A DNA stretch of 64,000 nucleotides from DASYKT01 sp035995185. GTDB taxonomy: Bacteria; Acidobacteriota; Blastocatellia; Pyrinomonadales; Pyrinomonadaceae. Numbering within the stretch: position 1 is the stretch's first letter; each line of letters begins with the position of its first letter. Shown one piece after another: positions 41,498 to 50,283 of this stretch. Made by a program: the position numbers and the translations under genes. The notes under the pieces were generated by a model. The model did no database searches, was not told the DNA's origin, and worked only from the letters and a program-made list of their open reading frames with translations. The stretch is taken from the NCBI GenBank assembly GCA_035995185.1, contig DASYKT010000002.1, forward strand, positions 62,001 to 126,000, given 5' to 3'.

Positions 41498-42445
41498 ATG
41501 GATCCATTAGCAGCCATAATTACATTACTCAGGCCAAAAGCCGTGCTTTCCAAGCTGATAAGCGGTGCGGGAAGCTGGGGTGTGAGATACGAGGAATTCG
41601 GCCACCCGAGTTTTGCGCTTGTCCTTAACGGTTCGTGCTGGCTGGCGGTCGAGGGCGGCAGCCCGGCGCAATTACAGACAGGAGATTTTGTGTTTTTGCC
41701 GCGGACCCCGGGCTTCACGCTTTCGAGCGATCTCAAAACAGAACCGGTACTTGTTTCTCCGGGCTCGTACTCGGAGCATGTGAGCATAGTGAAGCACGGT
41801 GACGAAACTGCTGAGCCGTCGGTTTTACTGCAGGGCGGATACTTCGCTTTCGATCAGGTCAATGCGCCGATGCTTCTCGATCAATTGCCTGACCTGGTCC
41901 ACATCCGTTCTTCGGATGCCGGGATCGACAGTATCTCGCAGATCATAAAACTAATCGATAAGGAAGCAAGAGGAGAAGGCGCCGGCCGCGACCTCATTCT
42001 GGAAAGACTGGTGGAGGTCATGCTGTTGGAAGCGCTGCGTTCGACAGATGCGGAAATTCAAAAGGCCGGACTTCTGGCCGGGTTGCGCGACCTGGCGATA
42101 GCCGCGGCTTTGCGAACCATGCACGCGGATGTTTCACATAACTGGAGCGTGGCGGAGCTGGGACGCCGGGCCGGTATGTCGCGATCGTCATTTGCGGACC
42201 GCTTTGCAAAAACGGTCGGCAGCACTCCTATCGATTACCTGCTGCAGCTGCGTATGGCGCTCGCCAAGGATATGCTGCGCCGGGAAAAACGCTCGCTTTC
42301 AGAAGTGGCGGATTTTATAGGCTACCAATCGACGAGCGCCTTTAGCACCGCTTTTAGACGTAATACCGGAGTATCTCCCGGCGCTTTTGCGCGAAATTTT
42401 GCCGGAATGCATAGGGCGATTTATCAGAGATCGCGCACTTTATAA
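41498..42445 (+). CDS. AraC family regulator with cupin sensor domain
   Basis: 315 residues. An N-terminal cupin_6-type sensor (GSCWLAVEGGSPAQLQTGDF, LPRTPGFTLSS; residues 30-100) precedes AraC HTH motifs (WSVAELGRRAGMSRSSFADR near 220-240, LSEVADFIGYQSTSAFSTAF near 265-285, then TGVSPGAFAR). It is cytoplasmic and probably controls the divergent SDR gene through the 41437-41465 element. No Shine-Dalgarno site precedes the ATG, about 26 bases from the predicted start of transcription. Confidence 0.92.
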   Translation: MDPLAAIITLLRPKAVLSKLISGAGSWGVRYEEFGHPSFALVLNGSCWLAVEGGSPAQLQTGDFVFLPRTPGFTLSSDLKTEPVLVSPGSYSEHVSIVKHGDETAEPSVLLQGGYFAFDQVNAPMLLDQLPDLVHIRSSDAGIDSISQIIKLIDKEARGEGAGRDLILERLVEVMLLEALRSTDAEIQKAGLLAGLRDLAIAAALRTMHADVSHNWSVAELGRRAGMSRSSFADRFAKTVGSTPIDYLLQLRMALAKDMLRREKRSLSEVADFIGYQSTSAFSTAFRRNTGVSPGAFARNFAGMHRAIYQRSRTL

Positions 42446-42497
42446 CAGATGCTTTCTTTTTGAGATTTTTTAATTTAATCGGAAACCAAGATTAAAA

Positions 42498-42570
42498 CAG
42501 TTCAGAGTTCAAACTTTAGTTTGTTCTTATCTCGCGGGATAAGACAAGCTGAAGCTTGAACTCTGAACTT
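42498..42570. repeat. Family G palindrome, copy 1
   Basis: CAGTTCAGAGTTCAAACTTT plus AGTTTGT ... GACAAGCTGAAGCTTGAACT plus CTGAACT. It matches the inverse of the copy at 53772-53850. Convergent gap between the AraC gene and topA. A small extra hairpin GCCGCCTAAAGGCGG follows at 42583-42598. Confidence 0.8.
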
Positions 42571-42605
42571 TTCTGACAAGAGCCGCCTAAAGGCGGAACT
42601 CAAAA

Positions 42606-45137
42606 TTATTTGCTTGCTTCCGCGCCTTCGGTTTTTTCTTCCGTTGCCGCGGGGGCATCGACCGGTGCTTTGTAGTCGCACTCCTCGTTGGCACAGTAGC
42701 GGAAGGTGCCGTCTTTTTTGGTGGTCTTTTGCAGCACGAAAGGCGCTTTACACTGCGGGCACGGAGTGGCGACGGGTTTGTCCCAGTAGACGGCGTCGCA
42801 CTTCGGATAGTTGGCACAACCGTAAAAGGCCTTGCCGCGCTTGGATTTTTTCACCACGATCTCGCCGCCGTCTTTCGGGCATTTTACGCCGATGGTCTCA
42901 CGCTTGACGTAATCGCACTTCGGATAATTGGCGCAGGAAATAAATTCGCCAAAGCGGCCGAAACGCCTGACTAAATTCGCGCCGTCGACCGGGCATTTTT
43001 CATCAAGCGGGATCGGCTCAGGCAGCGGCGCTTCCTGGCCTTTGGGGATCTTGCGCACGTTTTTGCATTCCGGGTAACCGGTACAGCCGTAAAACGATCC
43101 GAAGCGTCCCTTGCGCAGCGCCATCGTTTTTCCGCAGAACTCGCAAATGATCTCTTCCTGCGCGGCGGCCTCGCCTTCTTTACCGTCGCCGTTAGCGGCG
43201 CTTTTCTTTGCCACCTCGCGGGTGTTTTTACATTCGGGGTAATTCGAACACGCGAGAAACTGGCCGAAGCGGCCGAATTTGATGACCATACCGCTGCCGC
43301 ATTTTTCGCAGATCTCGTCGGTAGGGATCTCTTGTTTCTTTTGCTTCTTGATGTTCTCTTCGGCGGCCTTGAGGTCGACGGAAAACTTCGCATAGAAATT
43401 TTCCAGCGCCTGGCGCCAGCCGAGATGCCCTTCTTCGATCTCGTCCAGCTGGTTTTCCATCTGCGCCGTGTAATCGGAATTAAAGATGTCGGCGAAATTC
43501 GCGACCAGCACATCATTGACAGTGGTGCCGAGCGCGGTCGGGTGAAAGCGCCCTTCGACCCTTTCAACGTATTCGCGGTCCTGGATATTGGTCATGATCG
43601 CGGCATAGGTGGACGGGCGGCCGATGCCGCGTTCTTCGAGCGCCTTGACCAGCGTCGCTTCCGTATAGCGCGGCGGCGGTTCGGTAAAATGCTGTTCGGG
43701 TGTGACGCCGTTCAGCGCGAGAACTTCGCCTTTTTCGACGAGCGGCAGATTTTTATCCTCGTCGTCCTCTTCATCTTCGTCCTGTTTTTTATCGTCGCGG
43801 CCTTCCTGGTAAACCTTGAGAAAACCGTCAAATTTCTGTACCGAACCGGTCGCGCGGAAAGTAAATCTGCCCGCAGCGATGTCGATCGTCGTCTGATCGA
43901 AGATGGCCGGCATCATTTGCGAAGCGACAAAACGCTGCCAGATCAGGCGGTAAAGTTTGAGTTCGTCGGCGCTTAAATATTTCGCCATATCGTCCGGCGT
44001 GCGTGCGACTTCGGTCGGACGGATGGCCTCGTGCGCGTCCTGCGCATCTTTTTTGCCTTTGTAAAAGATGGGTTTTTCGGGTATGTAATTCGCGCCGTAG
44101 CTGCCGCTGATGTAATCGCGCGCCTCAGCCAGCGCGGCGTCGGAAACACGCACCGAATCTGTGCGCATATAGGTGATCAAACCGACCGCGCCTTCGCTGC
44201 CCAGCTCGATGCCCTCGTACAACTTCTGCGCCACCATCATTGTCTTCTTGACCGGGAAACCCAGCTTGCGCGAAGCTTCCTGCTGGATCTTTGAAGTAAT
44301 AAAAGGCGGTACCGGATTGCGTTTGCGTTCTTTGGTCGTAACGGAATCGACGGTGAAGGTCTGCTGCTTTGCTTCGTCGACTATCGACGTGGCAGTCCCT
44401 TCATCCTTGATGTGCGTTTCGGATTTTTTCTCTTCGTCAAAGCCCGAGGTCTTGATGGTTTTGTCTTCTATCTTATAAAGACGCGTATCGAATTTGGGCG
44501 GCAACTTGGCCGAAACATTGGCGCCGATCGTCCAGTATTCGTTCTGGGTAAAGGCTTCGATCTCGCGCTCGCGGTCGACGACGAGGCGGACGGCAACCGT
44601 CTGCACACGCCCGGCCGAAAGTTTTCCGCCGATGTTTTTCCAGAGCAGCGGCGACACCTGGTAACCGACCAGGCGGTCGAGAATACGGCGGGCCTGCTGC
44701 GCATCTACCAGATTGGCGTCGATCGCTTTCGGATGATTAAAGGCTTCTTTGACCGCGTTCTTGGTGATCTCATTGAACATCACGCGGTAGACGCCTTTTT
44801 CTTTTTCCGATTTTTTGGTTTTCGGAACTATCTCTTCCGCCAGGTGCTGACAGATGGCTTCGCCTTCGCGATCGGGGTCAGCGGCGAGGTAAATATTCTC
44901 AGCGGTCTTGGCCGCTTTCTTAAGATCCGAGACTATTTTTTTATTATTGCGTTTGCGCGTATCGGGTATTACTTCATAGGTGGGCTCAAACTGGTTTTGG
45001 ATATCCACACCCAGATCTTTCGACGGCAGATCCTTGATATGCCCGATCGAAGCCATCACCTGATAGTCGCTTCCGAGATACTTATTTATCGTTTTCGCCT
45101 TGGCCGGCGATTCTACTATTACTAAATTCTTTGTCAT
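42606..45137 (-). CDS. topA: DNA topoisomerase I
   Basis: Relaxes negative supercoils by a type IA mechanism. 843 residues: Toprim segment (SPAKAKTINKYLG, then DPDREGEAICQHL near 70-90), catalytic Tyr in TYMRTDSVRVS (near 323-333) and an acidic linker (DEEDDEDKN). Five C-terminal zinc-ribbon units follow. Units 1, 2 and 5 have full C-x2-C starts, but units 3 and 4 begin CPVDG and CPKDG, so each lacks its second cysteine. It is the usual chromosomal enzyme; no operon partner is clear. C-terminal tail is acidic/Ala-rich. Confidence 0.96.
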   Translation of the reverse strand: MTKNLVIVESPAKAKTINKYLGSDYQVMASIGHIKDLPSKDLGVDIQNQFEPTYEVIPDTRKRNNKKIVSDLKKAAKTAENIYLAADPDREGEAICQHLAEEIVPKTKKSEKEKGVYRVMFNEITKNAVKEAFNHPKAIDANLVDAQQARRILDRLVGYQVSPLLWKNIGGKLSAGRVQTVAVRLVVDREREIEAFTQNEYWTIGANVSAKLPPKFDTRLYKIEDKTIKTSGFDEEKKSETHIKDEGTATSIVDEAKQQTFTVDSVTTKERKRNPVPPFITSKIQQEASRKLGFPVKKTMMVAQKLYEGIELGSEGAVGLITYMRTDSVRVSDAALAEARDYISGSYGANYIPEKPIFYKGKKDAQDAHEAIRPTEVARTPDDMAKYLSADELKLYRLIWQRFVASQMMPAIFDQTTIDIAAGRFTFRATGSVQKFDGFLKVYQEGRDDKKQDEDEEDDEDKNLPLVEKGEVLALNGVTPEQHFTEPPPRYTEATLVKALEERGIGRPSTYAAIMTNIQDREYVERVEGRFHPTALGTTVNDVLVANFADIFNSDYTAQMENQLDEIEEGHLGWRQALENFYAKFSVDLKAAEENIKKQKKQEIPTDEICEKCGSGMVIKFGRFGQFLACSNYPECKNTREVAKKSAANGDGKEGEAAAQEEIICEFCGKTMALRKGRFGSFYGCTGYPECKNVRKIPKGQEAPLPEPIPLDEKCPVDGANLVRRFGRFGEFISCANYPKCDYVKRETIGVKCPKDGGEIVVKKSKRGKAFYGCANYPKCDAVYWDKPVATPCPQCKAPFVLQKTTKKDGTFRYCANEECDYKAPVDAPAATEEKTEGAEASK

Positions 45138-45254
45138 CGCTTTTCTAATTCTTAGTCCAGAACGTAAAAAATATGCAAGTTTAAAATCGGACTTTCGTAA
45201 AATCGGTGAATTTTGATGATCCTTGATCTTCCCTTTTTCATTGGTCTTCGTTGG

Positions 45255-45761
45255 CTACAAGCGGGGTTTCGATGCCGCCATATTAATTTTGGTTGTTTTG
45301 TTCATTATGACGTAACGGATGACCGCGAATATCTGATAAATAAGCAGGAGCGATAAAAGCCCGAAGCAAATGTGATCGAAGATCAACGTTTTTCTCGCAA
45401 AATTTGAATACCAGGGCGGAAATCCGGAACCGATGTTATTAAGGTAGTACATCTTAAAAGAATATAAACCCGAGTAGATCCAGATCGCGCCGGCCAGTGT
45501 AAAAATTTGCAGGACATGCGTCAGCAGCCTTTCCTTAATTGACGAGGCGATGATCACGATGATCAAAGGAAGCAGCAAGGCCGTATGATAAGCGCCGAAA
45601 ATGCTATAAACACTACTGAACGGGTCGCCGATCATAGCGTTCGGTTCAATTTCTCGTACCTTTGTGTCATATCCTTGCAGAAATCCCCAGTAGACGGCCA
45701 TCAGGCCTACATTTATGTAACAAACAAGGTGGGCCGCCAGGATGGAAATTTTTCTCAGCAT
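45255..45761 (-). CDS. Four-helix membrane protein of unknown function
   Basis: 168 residues with membrane segments near 7-25, 52-72, 80-100 and 130-152 and a short basic tail (MNKTTKINMAASKPRL). I see no conserved catalytic or binding motif and do not recognise the family. It lies upstream of topA on the same strand, with 117 bases between the stop and the topA start. Confidence 0.65.
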   Translation of the reverse strand: MLRKISILAAHLVCYINVGLMAVYWGFLQGYDTKVREIEPNAMIGDPFSSVYSIFGAYHTALLLPLIIVIIASSIKERLLTHVLQIFTLAGAIWIYSGLYSFKMYYLNNIGSGFPPWYSNFARKTLIFDHICFGLLSLLLIYQIFAVIRYVIMNKTTKINMAASKPRL

Positions 45762-45835
45762 CTTTAGGATCTGATCTCTTGCTTATCTTTATCTATTCCG
45801 AATATATTCACAATTATTAAACGTCAATAAAGACT

Positions 45836-45866
45836 AAAAAGGAGCTTTTGTCCAAAGCTCCTTTTC
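45836..45866 (-). terminator. Terminator of the Nfu-type gene
   Basis: AAAGGAGCTTT (45838-45848) pairs with AAAGCTCCTTT (45854-45864); a TTTTTAG run follows on the minus strand, starting 21 bases after the stop codon at 45887. Confidence 0.9.
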
Positions 45867-45886
45867 AAAAAACCATCTAACATCGC

Positions 45887-46447
45887 TTATTCCGCTATCA
45901 CTTCTATTTCCGGGTCGACCTCTTCCTTGATCATATTCTCGATCGCCATTAAGGTCCCGGTCAGCGAACTCGGGCAGCTTCCGCACGCGCCCTGGTAGCG
46001 GATCTTCAAAACATTATTTTCCAGGCTGATGGTTTCCAGCCAGCCGCCATCGCTCGCTAAATACGGGCGAATGCGCTCGTCGAGTATTTCATTGATCTGG
46101 ACCAGCTTCGGGTCATCGCTAAGCGCGGCGCCGATGGCCCCGCCGACTCCTGCCGTGGCAACAGCCGCTTTTGCCTGGACGCTGTCCGCGGCGCGAATAG
46201 GCACCGCCAGCTCCGGTAAAAGCTCGTCCCAGTCGGCCTCGTCGGTCTTTTCGACGGTGATCATCTTGTCCATATAAAACACGGACACGACGTTTCCGAC
46301 ATCGAACAAAGACTTGGCCAGGACGCTCTCTTCCGCGTCTTCAGCCTTTTTAAATGAATGCGACGTGCCGTGGCTGACGGGGTCTCGTAAAATGAATTTC
46401 ACCGCGTTCGGATTCGGTGTCTCCTGTATATCTGCGATCTTTGGCAT
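45887..46447 (-). CDS. NifU-like/Nfu-type Fe-S cluster scaffold protein
   Basis: 186 residues. An Nfu N-terminal domain (residues 1-75; IQETPNPNAVKFILRDPVS) and a C-terminal NifU domain (residues 110-186) with the cluster-binding pair CGSCPSSLTGT (C-x2-C, near 152). It carries or passes [4Fe-4S] clusters to apo-proteins. A GVGGAIGAALS linker joins the two. No other Fe-S assembly gene is beside it. Its start faces the H-type repeat at 46517-46623. Confidence 0.94.
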   Translation of the reverse strand: MPKIADIQETPNPNAVKFILRDPVSHGTSHSFKKAEDAEESVLAKSLFDVGNVVSVFYMDKMITVEKTDEADWDELLPELAVPIRAADSVQAKAAVATAGVGGAIGAALSDDPKLVQINEILDERIRPYLASDGGWLETISLENNVLKIRYQGACGSCPSSLTGTLMAIENMIKEEVDPEIEVIAE

Positions 46448-46516
46448 CGTAAATCGTTAAAACTCCATCGTTTACTATGCCTGAATCTTTACTTTTTTGT
46501 CAAGTTTGTGGGCTCG

Positions 46517-46623
46517 TAGTAGCGCCAGCGTCCCGCTGGCAGTCGTGTCGGCGTCTCGCCGACACTTTCCGATCACTGAGCGCGAGACGCACTCAGGACA
46601 GCCGCCGAGACGGCGGCGCTACA
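46517..46623. repeat. Family H repeat, copy 2 (four stem-loops)
   Basis: TAGTAGCGCCAGCGTCCCGC, GTCGTGTCGGCGTCTCGCCG, ACTGAGCGCGAGACGCACTC and GCCGCCGAGACGGCGGCGCT: four small hairpins inside an outer TAGCGCC/GGCGCTA stem. It separates the divergent Nfu and NTF2-like genes. Confidence 0.75.
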
Positions 46624-46698
46624 TTTTTCGCTCCTTTATGGCATAATTCTCCGGGTTCTTCTGCATCAGAAGAACGATAAGAATTTAGCGAGGTTTAT

Positions 46699-47220
46699 AT
46701 GTTTAAAAAAGTCTTTTTTCTTTCCTTAATAATTTTAACGTTTGCTTTTAGCGCATTCGCGCAGAAAGGCGCAACGGCCACCACTACCAAGGCGGATCCC
46801 GCCAAGGACGTGCGCGCGGCCTTTGACCGCCTGGTCGAAGGCATCAAGCAGGCAGACGCCGTCAAGGTGATGAGCGTCTACGAAAAATCCGACCGCATTC
46901 TTTTCTTTAACAATAACGGCACCGCGACCATCGGCTGGGAAAATATGCGCGCCAACCGCGAAGCCAGCTATGCCAAGGTGAAAAACGTCTCACTTGAGGT
47001 AACAGGCGTGCGCGTAGAGCTGCTCGGCGCCGACGCGGCCTACCTGACCTGCAAATGGAGCCAGCAGCAGGAAAATAACGGCAAGCTCGAAACGGCTTCG
47101 GGCAGAATGACGCTGGTGTTCAAGAAGATCGCGAAAGAATGGAAAGTGGTGCACCTGCACACTTCGCCTGACAACCCGGACCTGACCCGGCCGGTCTTTC
47201 CTTCGGAAAGAGTCAATTAA
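46699..47220 (+). CDS. Secreted SnoaL/NTF2-like protein
   Basis: 173 residues: signal peptide (FLSLIILTFAFSAFA), then an NTF2-like fold (residues 35-160) with AFDRLVEGIKQADAVKVMSV, and GRMTLVFKKIAKEWKVVHLH. This family can bind a small ligand or be an isomerase; no catalytic residue can be assigned. The AAAGGC... segment after cleavage is Thr/Ala-rich. Alone on its strand, its 3' end meets acpS in a convergent gap holding a palindrome. Confidence 0.85.
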   Translation: MFKKVFFLSLIILTFAFSAFAQKGATATTTKADPAKDVRAAFDRLVEGIKQADAVKVMSVYEKSDRILFFNNNGTATIGWENMRANREASYAKVKNVSLEVTGVRVELLGADAAYLTCKWSQQQENNGKLETASGRMTLVFKKIAKEWKVVHLHTSPDNPDLTRPVFPSERVN

Positions 47221-47225
47221 AACCA

Positions 47226-47295
47226 AGTAGAGAGTCTGGAGAGTCCTGAGCGTCGAGAGCCGGATTCTTTTCGACGCCCGACTCTCTGAACTCTT
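47226..47295. repeat. Palindrome between the NTF2-like gene and acpS
   Basis: GTAGAGAGTCTGGAGAGTCC plus TGAGCGTCGA ... TTCGACGCCCGACTCTCTGA plus ACTCTT. The two arms are imperfect inverses, made of AGAGTC words. Confidence 0.65.
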
Positions 47296-47674
47296 AAACT
47301 TTTTCCAGTATTACCTGCGCGGTGGCGTGTTCAGTGGTGTGTGAGAGCGAAACGTGAACTTTCGTGGCGCCCAAAGAATCCATCACTTCGCGCGCGCCGC
47401 CTTCTATTTTCAGATAAGGCGCGCCCTTGTCATCGGAGTAAACTTCGATATCCTGCCAGCCGATCTTTCCCGCCCAGCCCGTTCCCAGAGCTTTTAGCGC
47501 GGCTTCCTTGGCGGAAAAACGCGCGGCATAATGCTGGGCGGCGGCGGCTCCCTTGCTGTCGCAATAGGCGCGCTCTTTTTCGGTAAAGACGCGCTCGACA
47601 AAGCGCGGCGTTCGTTCTATCGTTTCCCTGATGCGGTGAACTTCTATTATGTCGGTTCCGATGGAAATTATCAC
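47294..47674 (-). CDS. acpS: Holo-[acyl-carrier-protein] synthase
   Basis: Transfers 4'-phosphopantetheine from CoA to acyl carrier protein. 126 residues starting at a GTG at 47674 (GIDIIEVHR-type start, IGTDIIEVHRI). The Mg-binding Asp and Glu are in GTDIIEV and AARFSAKEAALKALG (near residue 55-65), and VSLSHTTEHA lies near 112. Its first bases overlap the start of pgeF on the other strand, so the two share a very short promoter zone or are read from leaderless starts. Confidence 0.95.
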   Translation of the reverse strand: MIISIGTDIIEVHRIRETIERTPRFVERVFTEKERAYCDSKGAAAAQHYAARFSAKEAALKALGTGWAGKIGWQDIEVYSDDKGAPYLKIEGGAREVMDSLGATKVHVSLSHTTEHATAQVILEKV

Positions 47675-48494
47675 AGATGAAAGTTTAGCCGAAAAAGGCT
47701 TCTATTGGCGAGAGAAAGACGGCGTTAAAGTGCTGGTCTGCCGCGCGCTCGATGAAGCAGGCTTTACCAACGGCTTTTCAACCCGGCTGGGCGGGGTCAG
47801 CCCATTTCCGGAAAATGCGTTAAGTTTGGCGGGTTTTGACGACGATTCGGCGGAGAATATTTATGAGAATCGCCGGCGATTTTTGAATGTTTTTGAGGGT
47901 TCGTGGCAGTTGGCTTCGTGCTGGCAGGTCCACAGCGCGGACGTGCGCACCGTGGCAACTGACGATGACGTTAAGAACGACACGGAAAAATGCGACGGTA
48001 TGATTTCGCAGATGGCGGGAGTGTTGGCCGCGGTAAAAACTGCTGATTGTGTGCCGATCCTGATCGGCGACCCCGTGAGCGGAAGTTTTGCCGCGGTGCA
48101 CGCCGGCTGGCGCGGTACGGCCGCGTCGATCGTGACGATAGCGGTAGAAAAAATGGCAGCTGAATTCGGATCGCGGCCCGGGAATCTTATCGCGGCGATA
48201 GGTCCGGCGGCTTTGGGATGCTGCTATGAGGTGGGAAGCGAAGTCATCGAAATATTCCGGAAAAATTTTCCCTACGCCAACAGTTTGCTTACTCCTACCG
48301 GCGAAGGCCATGCCCTCATCGACCTGCACCTGGCAAATAAAAATCAATTGACCGACGCCGGTGTCCTGCCGGAAAACATTTATCTCGCCCCGCTCTGCAC
48401 AATGGAACGGACAGACCTTTTCTTTTCTTACCGGGTGGAAAATAAAACTGCCGGTAAAACCGGCAGGCTGATGTCTGTGATAGGAAGATACTAG
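47661..48494 (+). CDS. pgeF: Peptidoglycan editing factor (multicopper-type polyphenol oxidase domain, YfiH)
   Basis: A cytoplasmic amidase that removes wrongly incorporated residues from peptidoglycan precursors (family knowledge). About 277 residues; motifs include NGFSTRLGG, CWQVHSADV (H-S near 88), TADCVPILIGD, AVHAGWRGTA and GPAALGCCYEVG. I use the ATG at 47661; an in-frame ATG at 47649 adds four residues. Either way the start overlaps the acpS coding region by 14 to 26 bases on the opposite strand, and no Shine-Dalgarno sequence is evident. Confidence 0.93.
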   Translation: MEIITDESLAEKGFYWREKDGVKVLVCRALDEAGFTNGFSTRLGGVSPFPENALSLAGFDDDSAENIYENRRRFLNVFEGSWQLASCWQVHSADVRTVATDDDVKNDTEKCDGMISQMAGVLAAVKTADCVPILIGDPVSGSFAAVHAGWRGTAASIVTIAVEKMAAEFGSRPGNLIAAIGPAALGCCYEVGSEVIEIFRKNFPYANSLLTPTGEGHALIDLHLANKNQLTDAGVLPENIYLAPLCTMERTDLFFSYRVENKTAGKTGRLMSVIGRY

Positions 48495-48575
48495 ATGTTA
48501 GAGGTCAGGTGTCAGTGAGAGTTCTTTACTAAAATCTAACATCTAACCTCTGACCTCTGACCTCTGACATCTGAT
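48492..48575. repeat. Palindrome between pgeF and the DsbD-like gene
   Basis: TAGATGTTAGAGGTCAGGTG plus TCAG ... ATCTAACATCTAACCTCTGA then CCTCTGACCTCTGACATCTG. A ladder of TGACCTC/AGGTCA words forms stems; fills the convergent gap. Confidence 0.75.
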
Positions 48576-48576
48576 T

Positions 48577-49053
48577 TTAATTCACCCTTGCGGTCAGGTT
48601 AACGGTCTTGCTGGTCGGCGGGTAGCAAACCTCGTTGGTACACGCCTGGTAGCGCACGACCGCCCGCACGCGCAGAGTGTTTCCGCTGAAATTTACCGGT
48701 ACGGTCACATTAAAGGTGAAAGCGATGCGGCCTTCGTAAACATTGAGCGGGGTATCGGAAAAACTGAAAGTCCTCGACTTGCCCCGGGGATAAGCCACGG
48801 CGCCGGCCTTGCCGCCGGTCACCGTAACGCGCACCGAGGTCGGAATGGCGTATTCGCTGCCCGGGCGGCTGGAATTTACGTGGAGCCCACCGGGAATGCT
48901 CATCACCACGGTGGCGCGGATTGCGCTGCCTCGTTTGGCGGTGCCTTTGCCGATCGAACCGCTGACGCTAATGGATTGCGCGGAAGCCGAGATGACGGTT
49001 CCTGCTAATAAAAGCACGCCGGTAAAAATTATTGCGCTGATCTTTTTATTCAT
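48577..49053 (-). CDS. Secreted DsbD N-terminal-like (disulfide corrector) domain protein
   Basis: 158 residues with a signal peptide (FTGVLLLAGTVISASAQ). The body (residues 25-155) resembles the DsbD alpha/N domain: IPGGLHVNSSRPGSEYAIPT near 50, and a C-terminal VRYQACTNEVCYPPTSKTVN where C-x4-C would be the active pair. It may accept electrons to reduce or correct periplasmic disulfides. A partner DsbD membrane domain is absent, so it may be an orphan. Confidence 0.82.
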   Translation of the reverse strand: MNKKISAIIFTGVLLLAGTVISASAQSISVSGSIGKGTAKRGSAIRATVVMSIPGGLHVNSSRPGSEYAIPTSVRVTVTGGKAGAVAYPRGKSRTFSFSDTPLNVYEGRIAFTFNVTVPVNFSGNTLRVRAVVRYQACTNEVCYPPTSKTVNLTARVN

Positions 49054-49132
49054 TCTTTTGCGGTTTTTCCTTTTTTATAATATTCCTATCTTTGTTGCGG
49101 AGATTATATTAACGGTTGCCGAGTTTAACAAA

Positions 49133-49200
49133 TATGGAGCGCGGGCATCCTGCCCGCAGCGAACGCGGAGCGTTCGATCGCCGCCTAAAGGCAGGACTCA
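49133..49200. repeat. Family I repeat, copy 2 (partial)
   Basis: TATGGAGCGCGGGCATCCTG then CCCGCAGCGAACGCGGAGCG and CGCCGCCTAAAGGCAGGACT. It shares its first 21 bases with the copy at 24270 and its end with the hairpin at 42583. It overlaps the end of rlmN by a few bases. Confidence 0.7.
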
Positions 49201-50283
49201 AAACTTATTCGATGTCGTTTTAGCCGCCAGCTGCCCGCAGGCGGCATAGATGTCGCGGCCGCGCGGCTGGCGAACGTAGGCCGATACGCCTTTTAATCCC
49301 AGAATGTTTTTGAAACGCTCGACTTGCTCGGCCTCGGACGGTTTGTAATCGAGCTGCTCGGCCGAATTGTGCGGGATGAGATTTACTTTCACGCGCTCGA
49401 GCCCGTGGCGGTTGAGAAGATTGGCAAGCTGGCGCGCGTGTTCATCTGTGTCATTCACGCCGCCGAGCATCACGTATTCAAAAGTAAACTTTTCACCGCG
49501 CCGCAAACTTTTTTCAAACTCGCGGCAGGCCTCCATCAGGTCGGCGATCTTCCAGCGCTTGTTGATCGGCATCAGCTTGCTGCGCAGTTCATCGTCCGGC
49601 GCGGAGAGTGAAACGGCCAGGTGCGGGCGCTGTTCTTTTTTGGCCAGCTCGTAAATTTTAGGAACGATGCCGGCGGTCGAAACCGTCACGCGTTTCGACA
49701 CGATGTGCAAACCTTTTTCGTCCGACATAATGCTTAAAGCTTTAAGCAGGTTTTCAAAATTCATGAACGGTTCGCCGGCGCCCATTCCGACCAGGTTGGT
49801 CCCGTGCGGAGTTTCGCTGCCCGCGCCATACACATCGTTTAAAACGATTATTATTTGCTCGACAATTTCGCCGGCCGTCAGATTGCGCAGCAAGCCGAGC
49901 TTGGCCGTCAGACAAAAATCGCATTGCAGCGCGCAGCCCGATTGCGAAGAGAAACAAATGGTGTCGCGGTTTTCCGTCGGAATAAAAACGGTTTCCACGG
50001 GAAAATTGTCGGCGGTTTTCATCAGAAAGCGCCGCGTGCCGTCTTCGCTGACATAGCGCGACTCGACCGTGAGATTTTTGGTGCTTAATTTTTCGCTGAG
50101 CTTATCGCGCAGACTTTTTGGCAGATCGGTGACTTCTGCCAGGTCCTGCACGCGCCTCTCTTGTAACGCGGAGAATATCTGCCCGGCGCGATACTTTGGC
50201 TCGCCCAGCTCGCGCACCAGCGCCTGGAGATCCTCCCGGCTTAACCCTTGAGCGTGGGCCTTTTTGTTTACTTCCTTTGGCAT
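49198..50283 (-). CDS. rlmN: 23S rRNA (adenine(2503)-C2)-methyltransferase
   Basis: A radical-SAM enzyme that methylates A2503 of 23S rRNA and A37 of some tRNAs. 361 residues. The cluster cysteines C-x3-C-x2-C read SGCALQCDFCLTAKLG (near residue 115-130); GAGEPFMNFENLL lies near 170, and the second catalytic Cys is in the C-terminal VRQPRGRDIYAACGQLA. A normal length. Its C-terminal end abuts the family I repeat. It starts 461 bases from dnaA, with DnaA boxes between. Confidence 0.95.
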   Translation of the reverse strand: MPKEVNKKAHAQGLSREDLQALVRELGEPKYRAGQIFSALQERRVQDLAEVTDLPKSLRDKLSEKLSTKNLTVESRYVSEDGTRRFLMKTADNFPVETVFIPTENRDTICFSSQSGCALQCDFCLTAKLGLLRNLTAGEIVEQIIIVLNDVYGAGSETPHGTNLVGMGAGEPFMNFENLLKALSIMSDEKGLHIVSKRVTVSTAGIVPKIYELAKKEQRPHLAVSLSAPDDELRSKLMPINKRWKIADLMEACREFEKSLRRGEKFTFEYVMLGGVNDTDEHARQLANLLNRHGLERVKVNLIPHNSAEQLDYKPSEAEQVERFKNILGLKGVSAYVRQPRGRDIYAACGQLAAKTTSNKF

